From Rhizobium tumorigenes (GTDB lineage Bacteria; Pseudomonadota; Alphaproteobacteria; Rhizobiales; Rhizobiaceae), in NCBI RefSeq assembly GCF_003240565.2, contig NZ_CP117258.1, positions 62,001 to 126,000 of the forward strand: DNA of 64,000 nt, read 5' to 3'. A program made the position numbers and the translations under genes. The notes below the pieces were generated by a model. It saw only the letters and a program-made list of their open reading frames with translations. It had not been told where the DNA came from and ran no database searches. Shown piece by piece: positions 17,167 through 25,570 of this stretch; the stretch's first letter is position 1, and each line of letters opens with the position of its first letter.

Positions 17167-18227
17167 ATGTCGGTTGAAAACCATACACCTTTCCCAGCAC
17201 TCGCTTTCGCCAGTATAATCTGGTGGGCGACCTCTTGGGCGTGGTGGTGGCGCGAGGAACCTTTAAACTGGCGAGCGGCGGCCCGCTCGTTGTCGACGAC
17301 AACCAGCGCCCGCTTGTCATGTCCGATACCTATGACGGCGATCCGCACAAGGCGTCACAGATGGCCTGTACGGACCTGGCGCCTTACAAGCCTGGGACGG
17401 ACGTGACCTTCATCGGTGCGGCCTTTGCGCCCGGTGAGCAAGCCGCTTCGTCTTGGACCTGCGGCATCAAGGTAGGCCCTGTCGGACGGCGGTTGCGTAT
17501 TCACGGACCCCGCGTATGGCGCGCACGGACCCGCAAGACTTGGCGCGGTCTTTTCGATCGCGACAAGGAAGACATGCTCGATGGCTGGGATATGACCGAA
17601 GGCACCCCAGTAGACCATGTCCCGATAGACTGGCGCTTGGCATTCGGCGGGCGGATCGAGGGCGGTGAAGTATGCGAGCGCAACCCTATCGGGATCGGCC
17701 TCGTCGATGAGGCGCGCTTCCGCAAACGGCCAGAATGGCCAGCGCCGCAAATAGAAGATGCCGACCAACCGATCCGCGACGTCAAGGACCGCCTCCCACC
17801 GGCCGGTTTGGGACCCGTTTCTCCCTTTTGGACGGATCGCGTTTCCCGAGCCGGCACGTATGACGATGTCTGGCTGAAGGAGCGGCATCCGCTCTTGCCG
17901 ACGGATTTCGACTTTTCCTTCTGGCAGGCCGCCCCGAAAGGCCTCGTCAGCGAGACCTATCTCAACGGCGACGAAGAGTTCGAGCTCGATCAACTACTGC
18001 CTGGACGGGCGATATTGCGTGGCCGCCTGCCGGACATTCGATTGCAGGTCGAGATCGATCAAGGAGACGGGCCATTGCGCGGCCCGATGGCCCTCGATGG
18101 CGTCCATTTCGACATGCGCCCGGGCGTCGGCCGAGTCTTCCTCACGTGGCGCATCGGCTTTCCCTGGCCGGCGCGCGTGGGTCTCCCGTGCCTAAGTTTC
18201 GTCGACGTGAGGGAGGGTGTTGCCTGA
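17167..18227 (+). pseudogene. DUF2169 T6SS adaptor, single frameshift
   Basis: The start (MSVENHTPFPALAFA) and the remainder (QYNLVGDLLGVVVARGTFKL onward, about 330 aa) are classic DUF2169, but they lie in different frames. One base is missing near 17207 (TTCGCCAGTATAAT should read as FA-QYN). DUF2169 proteins act as adaptors that load DUF4150/PAAR-like effectors onto VgrG. Everything downstream of the lesion is otherwise intact through FVDVREGVA. The stop overlaps the next gene's ATG (TGATG). A sequencing error is the alternative explanation, but several neighbours are broken too. Confidence 0.8.
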
Positions 18228-19867
18228 TGGCAGACGACAAGCCCGTGCCAGAACCTCCAGAGCCAGAACCATTGGATTACATACGGATCGACCCAAATGC
18301 CGATTCAGCGACCCAAATCCTAAAACAACACAGGAAAAACGCCAACACACCACCCCGCCCACAGCCGCCAATCCCCTCCGCCAGAGCTCATACCGAGCGA
18401 CAGTATGGCGCTCGCCATTTGTCTGTCCCCAGATGTTTGTAAATCACCGGAAAGCCCGGTTCCATATATGTCCTGGGGAAGGGCGTCCGACAGTTTGAAC
18501 TACTCTCCCGATGTCCGCTCGAACGGGTTATTCATCAAGCGCCAAGACTCCAAATTTTCTTGCTGTTACGGTGATGAGCCAGGCGTCGGCCTCGGATGCA
18601 AGTCACAAACCGTAGGCGACGTTGTTGAGCCGGTAACCTCCTCGGGAATAGTTCGTGCAAACGGCATTTGGGTGCAACGGCACAGCGATCGCTGCACCTT
18701 GAATAGTGGCAATACCGAAGGCGAATATGTCAATGTAAAATCGACGGATTTTCAGGCTCCGCCAAGTTCGACGGATCATCAGGATAGGGCTTGGTATTCG
18801 GGCCTCAAGAAGGGTGCTGCCGATTTCTGGGACGGCGTAACGACCACATCTGACACAGCCAAGACAGGCCAAGGTGTAGTTTCCCGCGCGTGGGACTACA
18901 CGGCCGACCCGAGCCTTATACAAAAAGACGCCACGTCTGCATGGAACGCTTTGCCAACCCCGCAGGAAGCATGGGAGGGCACTAAGAATTTCGTAGTTGG
19001 CGCCGGCACGGGGGCAGCGCATGTAGCGCAGCAGGTGTGGGACGACCCGGGCGGCAGCGCTTCGAAGTCCGCCAACTGGGTAAAGGGCGAGGCATCGTCC
19101 GCCGTGTCCGGAACCAAGGCGATGTATGCCAAGGTGGCTTGCCGAAGGTGGCAGGCGCCGCGGTTGGGGTCGTAGGGGAAGTCTTCAATCCGCTTAAAAA
19201 AGTGAAGATGGCAAAAGGGGCCGGCGAACTGCTTGAGGGGGCATCAGATATCACCAAGGCCGAGCACCGTTTGAAGGAGCAAAAAAAGCAGAAGATGAGG
19301 CGAAAAAAGCCAGGGAGCTAAAGAGGACGGAAGAAGACGGGGATAAGGGTGCCAGAAGTACACGGGAGGTTCCACTTAAGGAGGTAGAATGTTTCGAAGT
19401 TCCAGAACGGCTAAAAGGCAAATTAAAAGAATACAAACGCCAACTCGATGAGCAGATGGAATATCAATAAAAATATGTCTGCTGACGATATGGGTTACGC
19501 GCATTGGGTGATGGAAAAAGCAGGTGGTACTAACCCGCTGCGACAACCATATCTGCAGCAGAAGCATCGCAACCTCTACAAGCAGTATCTACGCTCACAG
19601 GGAAAAACAGAGGCCGATATTGCAAACGCTGTCGAAGGCAAAGCTGCGACCCACTTCCTCGACATGGTAGCTGGTGGCGACCCTGCAAAGTTTTCTGTGG
19701 ATCCAAGCGGCAATCCGATCCTGGGCGATACCGAAATTAACTCATACATTGGAAATCAATGGACCCAAAAAGGGAGAGCGGCTTCGCTACGGCAGGAAGC
19801 GGAACAGATGCGAAAAACAGGTCTCGCCGGAGAACGTATGCACGTCAACCTGAAGCCTTGCGACTAA
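18227..19867 (+). pseudogene. DUF4150 (PAAR-like)-Ntox15 DNase effector, Tde2-like, multiply frameshifted
   Basis: Read across frames, this is one effector gene. It starts MADDKPVPEPPEPEPLDYIRID, then a frame change near 18375 leads into the DUF4150 domain (LAICLSPDVCKSP..PVPYMSWG, NYSPDVRSNG, CCYGDEPGVGLG). Further frame changes occur near 19125, 19280 and 19460. The C-terminal part (CFEVPERLKGKLKEYKRQLD, then DMVAGGDP and IGNQW) matches Ntox15/Toxin_43, including the HxxD motif as HFLD at 19652-19663. Agrobacterium Tde2 DNases have this architecture next to vgrG2 and DUF2169. At least four lesions make a functional toxin unlikely. Confidence 0.8.
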
Positions 19868-19878
19868 GGAGCAAAAGA

Positions 19879-20553
19879 ATGCATGAAAATTTCAAGTATT
19901 TCTTGAACAATTATAAGCCGATCTCTTTTGGGCAAAAGCCGAGCTCGGGTACAATCGAGCGCCTCTCCAATTTGTATCCTGCGTCCCTTATCGAATTTAT
20001 ATCAGAATATGGGTTTGCATCATTTCATGGTGGTCTTTTCCAACTATGCGATCCGGACGAACTTAGGCCGATCTTAGCAATGGCTTTCAAGGCAGATCCT
20101 GATTTCCATCACGAGGAATGCCATGTTGTGGGATATACGGCATTTGGCACACTTCGTTGTTGGTCAAAGCAGTATTTTGATTTTGATATTGAGTTGCCGT
20201 TGGGGGCAATTTATTGTCCACCGCTAACAGTACCCGGATGGCAACAAAACGCTTCAGCCGATCATGTTGCGAGCGGCATAATACCGGATAAGGATGCTGC
20301 CGAGTTCTACGACACCAACGGAGAACCGATGTTTGATCGCTGTGCCGATCTCTATGGGGCGCCTGAGATCGGAGAATGTTTCGGTTTTGTCCCTGCGCTT
20401 GCGATCTCGGGTGCATTCGGGCCTCGCCAGCAGGTAGGAAATATCAGACGTTTGTCAGCCGTAGAACACTTTATGATTTTGGCCCAACTGGAAGATTTCC
20501 AGCTAATGCGAATAACTGCGACAGATGTGGTTCCTGTCCGCTCCATCGGTTAA
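19879..20553 (+). CDS. GAD-like/DUF1851 immunity protein (Tdi2-like)
   Basis: The intact 224-aa protein starts at an ATG 12 bp after the toxin stop, with AAGGAG upstream. The GAD-like part (about 1-110) contains LSNLYPASLIEFISEYGFASFHGGLFQLCDPDEL. The DUF1851-like C-terminal part has FYDTNGEPMFDRCADLYG, EIGECFGFVPALAISG and VEHFMILAQL. Tdi immunity proteins of Agrobacterium have this composition and protect against Tde DNases. It has kept a full reading frame although the adjacent toxin is destroyed. Confidence 0.82.
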   Translation: MHENFKYFLNNYKPISFGQKPSSGTIERLSNLYPASLIEFISEYGFASFHGGLFQLCDPDELRPILAMAFKADPDFHHEECHVVGYTAFGTLRCWSKQYFDFDIELPLGAIYCPPLTVPGWQQNASADHVASGIIPDKDAAEFYDTNGEPMFDRCADLYGAPEIGECFGFVPALAISGAFGPRQQVGNIRRLSAVEHFMILAQLEDFQLMRITATDVVPVRSIG

Positions 20554-20646
20554 ATATTCTCAGTCACTCTCTACCCGCCGTTCACAACTTTTGTTCCGCC
20601 TGTGGTTTGAAGCACGTGCGTAAGATCAATTTCCGGAGTCTTTGCT

Positions 20647-21308
20647 ATGAATTTATCGAATGACATCCGGGAATATATCGAGGACTTTGGCGCTCCAGAC
20701 CCGCATTTTCCGTTCTCAGGGGAAGAGAAACACCAGTTGCAGGGAAGGTTTCCTACAGATCTGATTTTGTTTATGGAGAAGTATGGTCGCGCTATATTGC
20801 AAGAGGGACAAATACAACTTTGTCATCCGAACGATTTTCAAGGCGTGTTAGCGCTGATTTCGGCGGAGATGCCGAGTTTTCTCATCAACATTGCCACGCG
20901 TACTCCTACAGCGCGTTCGGCGAACTATTTTGTTGGCACCGGGACTATGGTTTGACAATCATTGATATTCTGGATGGAGAAATAACGTGTCGGTCACTGA
21001 CTAAAAATCTGAAGATGGATGCAAATATCGAGCGGACTTTCATCACGCCTTTCGGGACAGATGCGGATTTTTATGATCTCAATAATAAGCCGCTGTTCCA
21101 ACGCGCGCTCAAAAAGCTAGGTCGTGTTGATGTAGGGGAGTGCTATGGTTTTGTGCCTGCACTGGCGCTTGGCGGATCTCCCGATATTGCCAAGTTAAAG
21201 CTTCTCAAGGCTCCTGAGCATTTCGCCATTGTAGTTCAAACGGTGGATTTCATGCTTGTGGACGTTGAGAGCTATGGCGTTTCGAAAATGATACGGAAGA
21301 TAGGGTAG
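20647..21308 (+). pseudogene. Second GAD/DUF1851 immunity gene, frameshifted
   Basis: This is a paralogue of the preceding gene: LQGRFPTDLILFMEKYGRAILQEG..QLCHPNDF in one frame, then FSHQHCHAYSYSAFGELFCWHRDYG and VGECYGFVPALALGG..APEHFAIVVQT in another. The frame change lies near 20868, where ATTTCGGCGGAGATG appears to lack one base. Both halves align along the whole length of the first immunity protein. It probably began as a duplicated or variant antidote. Confidence 0.75.
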
Positions 21309-21384
21309 GGAATTTCTCGTTAACAACCCGCACGGCGGCTACCTACGAGTTCGCATCATTCGGGAGTGGTCGCGCATCTAGCGC

Positions 21385-21559
21385 GGACAGGTGACTATGG
21401 TCGTCAAGCCACCGGGATCAGTTCAGTCTGAACGCTTACGATGTTACTTATAATGTGCCTGATCCCAAAACGGGTGCTATTAAATATATAAAAAAGCACC
21501 GTCTGCGAAATGCCGCTGGTCAGAAATTCAACAGGGTCCCTTTCAAAGGCATTGAGTGA
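21385..21559 (+). pseudogene. Orphan toxin C-terminal tail
   Basis: A frame from 21419 to 21559 encodes QFSLNAYDVTYNVPDPKTG..KYIKKHRLRNAAGQKF and ends in a stop six bases before an immunity-like start. A GDYGRQATG segment upstream is in another frame. It has no start codon of its own. The layout (short 3' toxin end followed directly by a small antidote-like gene) is typical of displaced toxin cassettes. The fold is not recognised. Confidence 0.45.
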
Positions 21560-21564
21560 ATTAG

Positions 21565-21940
21565 ATGTCTGAAAACATTGAATACATGGGTGCAATCGCA
21601 AAGGGTATATTTGGCTCTGACGATCTGCGTAAAGCCGACTGGAACCAGGTCTCCATCGTGTTTGAGGTTGATGCGGCAAGGGTCTGACCGTCCTGAAAGC
21701 AGGAGCGACGGCGCAGGTCACAACGAAGGTCGGGGTCTGTATTGGGTCGACGACCGCAAGGTAGAAGATGCGCGTGATGTTGAGCTTCGACCCGCAACTA
21801 TCGATGAAATTTCATCTCGGGTTCTATGTAAAGACAATAGCTGGAGCATTGCTGATGCTCGTGAGTGTATGTACAGGGCGTTACTATTTCCCAAACAGCC
21901 GAACGCAATATTAGTCTCGAAGCGGCGACGATCGATCTGA
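21565..21940 (+). pseudogene. Frameshifted small immunity-like gene
   Basis: It begins MSENIEYMGAIAKGIFGSDD, continues WNQVSIVFEVDA and then hits a stop at about 21687. A second frame continues GLYWVDDRKVEDARDVELRP to 21940. The beginning resembles YezG/DUF600-like immunity proteins, but the match is weak. It sits directly after the orphan toxin tail, so it was probably that toxin's antidote. Confidence 0.45.
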
Positions 21941-21954
21941 ACTGAGGGGGCGCC

Positions 21955-22005
21955 ATGTGGGAGATCGACAACCGTACGCCATTTGCGGCGCTAGCGCTCC
22001 CATGA
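21955..22005 (+). pseudogene. DUF2169 5' fragment
   Basis: After a good ribosome-binding site (GAGGGGG) this 16-codon frame reads MWEIDNRTPFAALALP and stops. It matches the N-terminus of DUF2169 adaptors (compare MSVENHTPFPALAFA at 17167). The rest of the adaptor and the front of its effector appear deleted, leaving the start fused to a toxin tail. Confidence 0.55.
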
Positions 22006-22397
22006 CGCGCATGGGCGTGCCGGGATCACGGCTGGATGTGATAAAGATGGCGGGAGGCCAGCCTGTCGAATTCATTGAGATGAAGTTTGCGGGAGATCGG
22101 TGGCGTTCGGGCCAGCAGAGCCGATACCAAGCGATCTCCCGAGCTCGCGGGAAAAAACTTCAGGAAATCATTGTCGAACGAGACTGCCAGTGCACCGGCG
22201 ATAAAGAGAAACAAACCCAACCCGTTACCGCACCACAGGAAGAGCGTCTGACTACCGGTCAGAAGATTGGCCTCGGCGTTGGCGGCGCACTGGCGGCGAT
22301 CGGTATTGTTGCCTGTGCCGTCGCAGAGCCATGTGGGGCTGCGGCACTCGGTGTTCTCGGCACCGGCGGTGCAGCGGCCTTGGCAACAGCGCCTTGA
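22006..22397 (+). pseudogene. VRR/PD-(D/E)XK nuclease toxin tail, 5'-truncated
   Basis: The frame encodes SRLDVIKMAGGQPVEFIEMKF, GDRWRSGQQSRYQAI and IIVERDCQCTGDK. The D..(15)..ExK spacing and the QxxxY motif are those of VRR-NUC-like PD-(D/E)XK nucleases known as T6SS effectors (TseV type). A hydrophobic Ala/Gly stretch (IGLGVGGALAAIGIVACAVA) follows, ending GTGGAAALATAP. No start or delivery domain is present. A DUF3396 gene follows 11 bp later. Confidence 0.6.
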
Positions 22398-22490
22398 GAG
22401 ATGAAACGATGAATGAGAAACATTTGACACCCGCTCATGCAAAAGAACTCGATGAAGTCGCGCTGCTCAACAACGGCTTCGTTGTCGCAA
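22020..22490 (+). repeat. Direct repeat, copy 1 (toxin tail + DUF3396 start)
   Basis: About 470 bp spanning the nuclease tail and the first about 25 codons of the DUF3396 gene recur at 23560-24020 with moderate divergence. Shared blocks include AACATTTGA.ACCCGCTCAT and GGTGGCGTTC.GGCCAGCAG. It records a tandem duplication of a toxin/immunity unit. Confidence 0.8.
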
Positions 22491-23389
22491 GAGTGGGATT
22501 TGCTTTCGAACTCTACCTTTCGAATGGTCAGGCCGTAGAGACGCGTCTGGCGCTCTGCAGAATCCTGCGGGAATACCATGCCTTGTTCGCCGGTCAGCTT
22601 TCGCACTATCTCAAGGTCGACGCGAACCGGCTGACTAAAATCGATGGTGACGCCTATCTGGATTATTATGAAGAAAAGGCCAAGACGCTGTCGCCAGATG
22701 AGCCGATGGACGCGATGGTGTTCGGCTATCCTGGCCAGAAGGTTGTCGACGAACCCCAGGCCTTAACCGCTTCCTTCACAGCCAGTGCACCGGAGCCTCT
22801 GTTCCCCCACGGAAACTCGAGCATATGCGTCTACTTTCCATGCTCCTTCATCGTTGAAAAAGGGTACGAATATTTTCGGGATCTCGTTGGCCGCTGGTGC
22901 TCTATGGTCGATGCGGTTCACGGCAGTGCCGGCTTTAGTGTTTTGTTCGAGCATGGCGCCTTTTCCGGGAGCTCTGGAGGCGTGGCCACCATTCCCGCGC
23001 TGAAACGATTTCCCGGCCTGGATTTTTCTGACCCCAACATATTTCAGGTGGAGGCTGCGCGGAGCGATGGTCTTTTCATCAAATCGATCAACTGGCTTAC
23101 CATTCTGTGCGATCAAATCGTCGAAGGACTTGGCGGGAAGCAGGCACTGGAAACGGAACTGGGAAGCTCATGCCCGGTTTTCGACTTCAAGGGCGGTGTG
23201 ATAGTTCAGGCTGGCGATGAGCCACAGTTGGGCGATAACAATCGTGGCATCGTCCTCGACGACTATCGTCACGTTTCAAGAGCGCTGAAACCGGTTCGGT
23301 TCGAAGAGTACAAGCTCGCGTTGATTGTCCTGCCAGAGCCATATGACGATCTGGAAGAGACGTTGAGCTGGATTAGACGGTTCGATTAA
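22409..23389 (+). CDS. DUF3396-family T6SS immunity protein
   Basis: This intact 326-aa protein starts MNEKHLTPAHAKELDEVALL. It shows DUF3396 features: a VGFAFELYLSNGQ..ETRLALCRILREYHALF strand-helix unit, a central EPLFPHGNSSICVYFPCSFI, then GLFIKSINWLTILCDQIVEGLGG and a C-terminal LDDYRHVSRALKPVRFEEYK. DUF3396 proteins are annotated as type VI immunity proteins and occur beside nuclease effectors. The ATG at 22409 is chosen because it matches the repeated start at 23945. The adjacent toxin is only a fragment, so this is a retained orphan antidote. Confidence 0.8.
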   Translation: MNEKHLTPAHAKELDEVALLNNGFVVARVGFAFELYLSNGQAVETRLALCRILREYHALFAGQLSHYLKVDANRLTKIDGDAYLDYYEEKAKTLSPDEPMDAMVFGYPGQKVVDEPQALTASFTASAPEPLFPHGNSSICVYFPCSFIVEKGYEYFRDLVGRWCSMVDAVHGSAGFSVLFEHGAFSGSSGGVATIPALKRFPGLDFSDPNIFQVEAARSDGLFIKSINWLTILCDQIVEGLGGKQALETELGSSCPVFDFKGGVIVQAGDEPQLGDNNRGIVLDDYRHVSRALKPVRFEEYKLALIVLPEPYDDLEETLSWIRRFD

Positions 23390-23559
23390 TCGCACTTCCT
23401 CTGCCCGACGTATGAGAAAGTCCCGACAAGCCGGTACCCTCCTCGAATGTGGCCTATTCGCGCGATCTTGCCAAAGGCACTGTCCGTGTTCTCCCACAGC
23501 GGAGAGATAGACGGGGTTGACGGTGCCCAAATCCGTAAACATGACGAGGATGGGAGTGC

Positions 23560-23932
23560 CGCGCTCACGGCTGATGTGATGAAGATGGCAGGAGACCAGC
23601 CTGTCGAATTCACTAAGACGAAGGTTGCGGGAGCTCGGTGGCGTTCAGGCCAGCAGAGCCGATGTCAAGCCATCTCCCGAGCAACGAGAAAAGCTTCAGG
23701 AAATCATTGTCAAACGATACTGCCAGTGCACCGGCGATGAACAGAGCCAAACCCAGCCCGTTACCGCACCATAGGAATAGGTGCTGACTACCGGTCAGAA
23801 GATCAGCCTCGGCGTTGGCGGTGCTCTGGCGTCTATCGGTATTGTTGCCTGTGCCGTCGCAGACCCATGTGGGGCTGCCTCACTCGGTGTTTTTGGCACC
23901 GGCGGCGCGGCGGCCATGGCAACAGGGTCATG
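23560..23932 (+). pseudogene. Second VRR-nuclease tail remnant
   Basis: This is the diverged duplicate of 22020-22397. It reads ADVMKMAGDQPVEFTKTKV and RWRSGQQSRCQAIS. The catalytic ExK has become KTK, the QxxxY tyrosine is cysteine, and in-frame stops and frameshifts follow. The Ala/Gly hydrophobic stretch is still visible. Confidence 0.6.
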
Positions 23933-24020
23933 AGAGATGCATCGATGAAAGAGAAACATTTGATACCCGCTCATTCAAAAGAGCTCGATGAAGTCGAGCT
24001 GCTCAACAACGAGTATGATG
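23560..24020 (+). repeat. Direct repeat, copy 2
   Basis: Partner of 22020-22490, about 1.54 kb downstream. Divergence is concentrated in substitutions that inactivate the toxin tail. Confidence 0.8.
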
Positions 24021-24130
24021 CTTGTGTGCGCCAACGGAGCAGTCTGACGCTCTGGTTAACGTCGGAGGCTATTCATGGTTGGGCAGCGCCACGACGCAAG
24101 ACTAAAGCTGGCCAGCCGCGTTATTCCTAA
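23945..24130 (+). pseudogene. DUF3396 5' fragment
   Basis: It starts MKEKHLIPAHSKELDEVELLNN, matching the intact DUF3396 gene, but after about 25 codons the similarity ends and an unrelated tail leads to a stop at 24130. Confidence 0.6.
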
Positions 24131-24891
24131 GTGCTTGAGACCGCACTGACCTTGGACCTCGTTTCCGACTTACTCCTGCGTCAAACTGAGGGATTTCCGA
24201 CATGGTGGTCCACGGCACGGCACGAGATGTTCGTACCGGCGGCTTTACCGTCACCCTTTCGGCGGCAACCGGTGGAGCGCTCATCGCCGGCTCAACCTGA
24301 GACGCCGCCATGAATGGCCGCGTATGTTGCCTCGAAGGGCGTGAACTTGAATCCGATCATCATCCCATAGGGCCAAAATGAAAAAGTCTGCAGCGTATAT
24401 GGTCAACGACACCATTCTTCTGCAAGCAATGTCACTGACCGACAGCGGGCTTTGGATTGCCTACGGAGTAGTCTTCTCAATCCGTGTTGACGATCCCGTC
24501 AAGCTCACCGACGGAATCCGTAGGTCTCTCGCGAATGATAAGGAATATTCCACAATTGCACCAATGGCAGGCTGGCTCTATTTTGCTGGAAATTAACGAT
24601 ATCTCTGTCGCTTCCTCCTCCGCGACGGTGCCGCCGATGCTGCGCGGTCGGAATATCCGTCAATTTCAGGAGGTCGATGATGTAGATATACCACGTCTTT
24701 TCGGAAAACGGATGCAATTGGGTAACCACCCTAAAGACAGGCTCTGCCCTTGTCGTTTTTAGTCTGTTATATCCCCGCTTGGGCCGATGATCGGCTGCAT
24801 ATTCCTAAAAAATGTTTTCATGAAATTTGATGATCTTTCGATTGGGCAGGTCGATCGGGTCATTCCTAAAGCATTTTTCCTGGGGGATTGC
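24131..24891. other. Mostly remnant DNA between T6SS cargo and TPS locus
   Basis: The only notable frame is 24378-24596 (plus), MKKSAAYMVNDTILLQAMSLTD...DPVKLTDGIRRSLAND, 72 aa. Its look is that of a truncated small immunity protein (CdiI-like at best), and the following sequence reads on in another frame. Nothing else here is a convincing gene. The promoter of the ialB-tpsB-tpsA series should lie in 24600-24890, but I see no clear consensus boxes. Confidence 0.4.
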
Positions 24892-25557
24892 ATGACGTTC
24901 AAGGCTTTGAGTAAAGTATTTTCGGTGAAGACGTTGGCATCCGTGATGCTTGTTTCCAGTGCTCTTTACGGGCATTCCGGCCTCGCGCAGGAACAGCCAG
25001 CCGCTCCAATCAATGCGCCCAGCCAAAAGAATGCCGATCCTGTTGCGCAGCCACAACCGGCACCACAGGCGCGCGTGCAAAAATTCGATGACTGGTATTA
25101 TCGCTGCGTCGACAGCAAAGCTAACGACGGCTCTGTGATCTCGAACTGTGAAGTCGCGCAGATCGCGACCGTCAAGCAGGCCGACAAGGACGTCAACATT
25201 CTGACCCTTGCAATTGCCAGGGTGCCTGCAGCGTCGGCGGCGGCCCAGAAGGGCGCAAAGCCTGCAGCAGGCGATGTCGTGCTGACCACTCTGGTCCCTC
25301 TGAACATGTATCTGCCGGCGGGCCTCAGCATCGATGCAGGAGACAAGCCCATCGTTCAGCTTGCCTATCGCAACTGCACCGAAGCTGGATGCTGGGCACA
25401 GCAGAAGATGGACGCGAAGATGATCGCAGCCCTTGCCAAGGCAGCGGATGGGGTTGGTCACGTGCAAATGATGAGTGGACAGAAGGTCAATATCAAATTC
25501 TCACTGAAGGGCCTTTCGGCAGCGTTGGATGCGCTGCAGAAGTCTGCTGCTAACTGA
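24892..25557 (+). CDS. IalB-family (invasion-associated locus B) periplasmic protein
   Basis: The 221-aa protein has a signal peptide (residues about 1-33, KTLASVMLVSSALYGHSGLAQ), a Pro/Gln/Ala-rich linker and an IalB domain: KFDDWYYRCVD, SNCEVAQIATVKQADKDVNILTLAI, TTLVPLNMYLPAGLSIDAGDKP and a Cys pair in YRNCTEAGCWAQ. IalB was first described in Bartonella; in rhizobia these proteins are widespread and poorly understood. The ATG at 24892 gives a clean signal peptide, although the frame opens at 24787. Its close spacing to tpsB (13 bp) suggests it helps the TPS locus. Confidence 0.88.
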   Translation: MTFKALSKVFSVKTLASVMLVSSALYGHSGLAQEQPAAPINAPSQKNADPVAQPQPAPQARVQKFDDWYYRCVDSKANDGSVISNCEVAQIATVKQADKDVNILTLAIARVPAASAAAQKGAKPAAGDVVLTTLVPLNMYLPAGLSIDAGDKPIVQLAYRNCTEAGCWAQQKMDAKMIAALAKAADGVGHVQMMSGQKVNIKFSLKGLSAALDALQKSAAN

Positions 25558-25570
25558 AGCCGGGTTTAAC

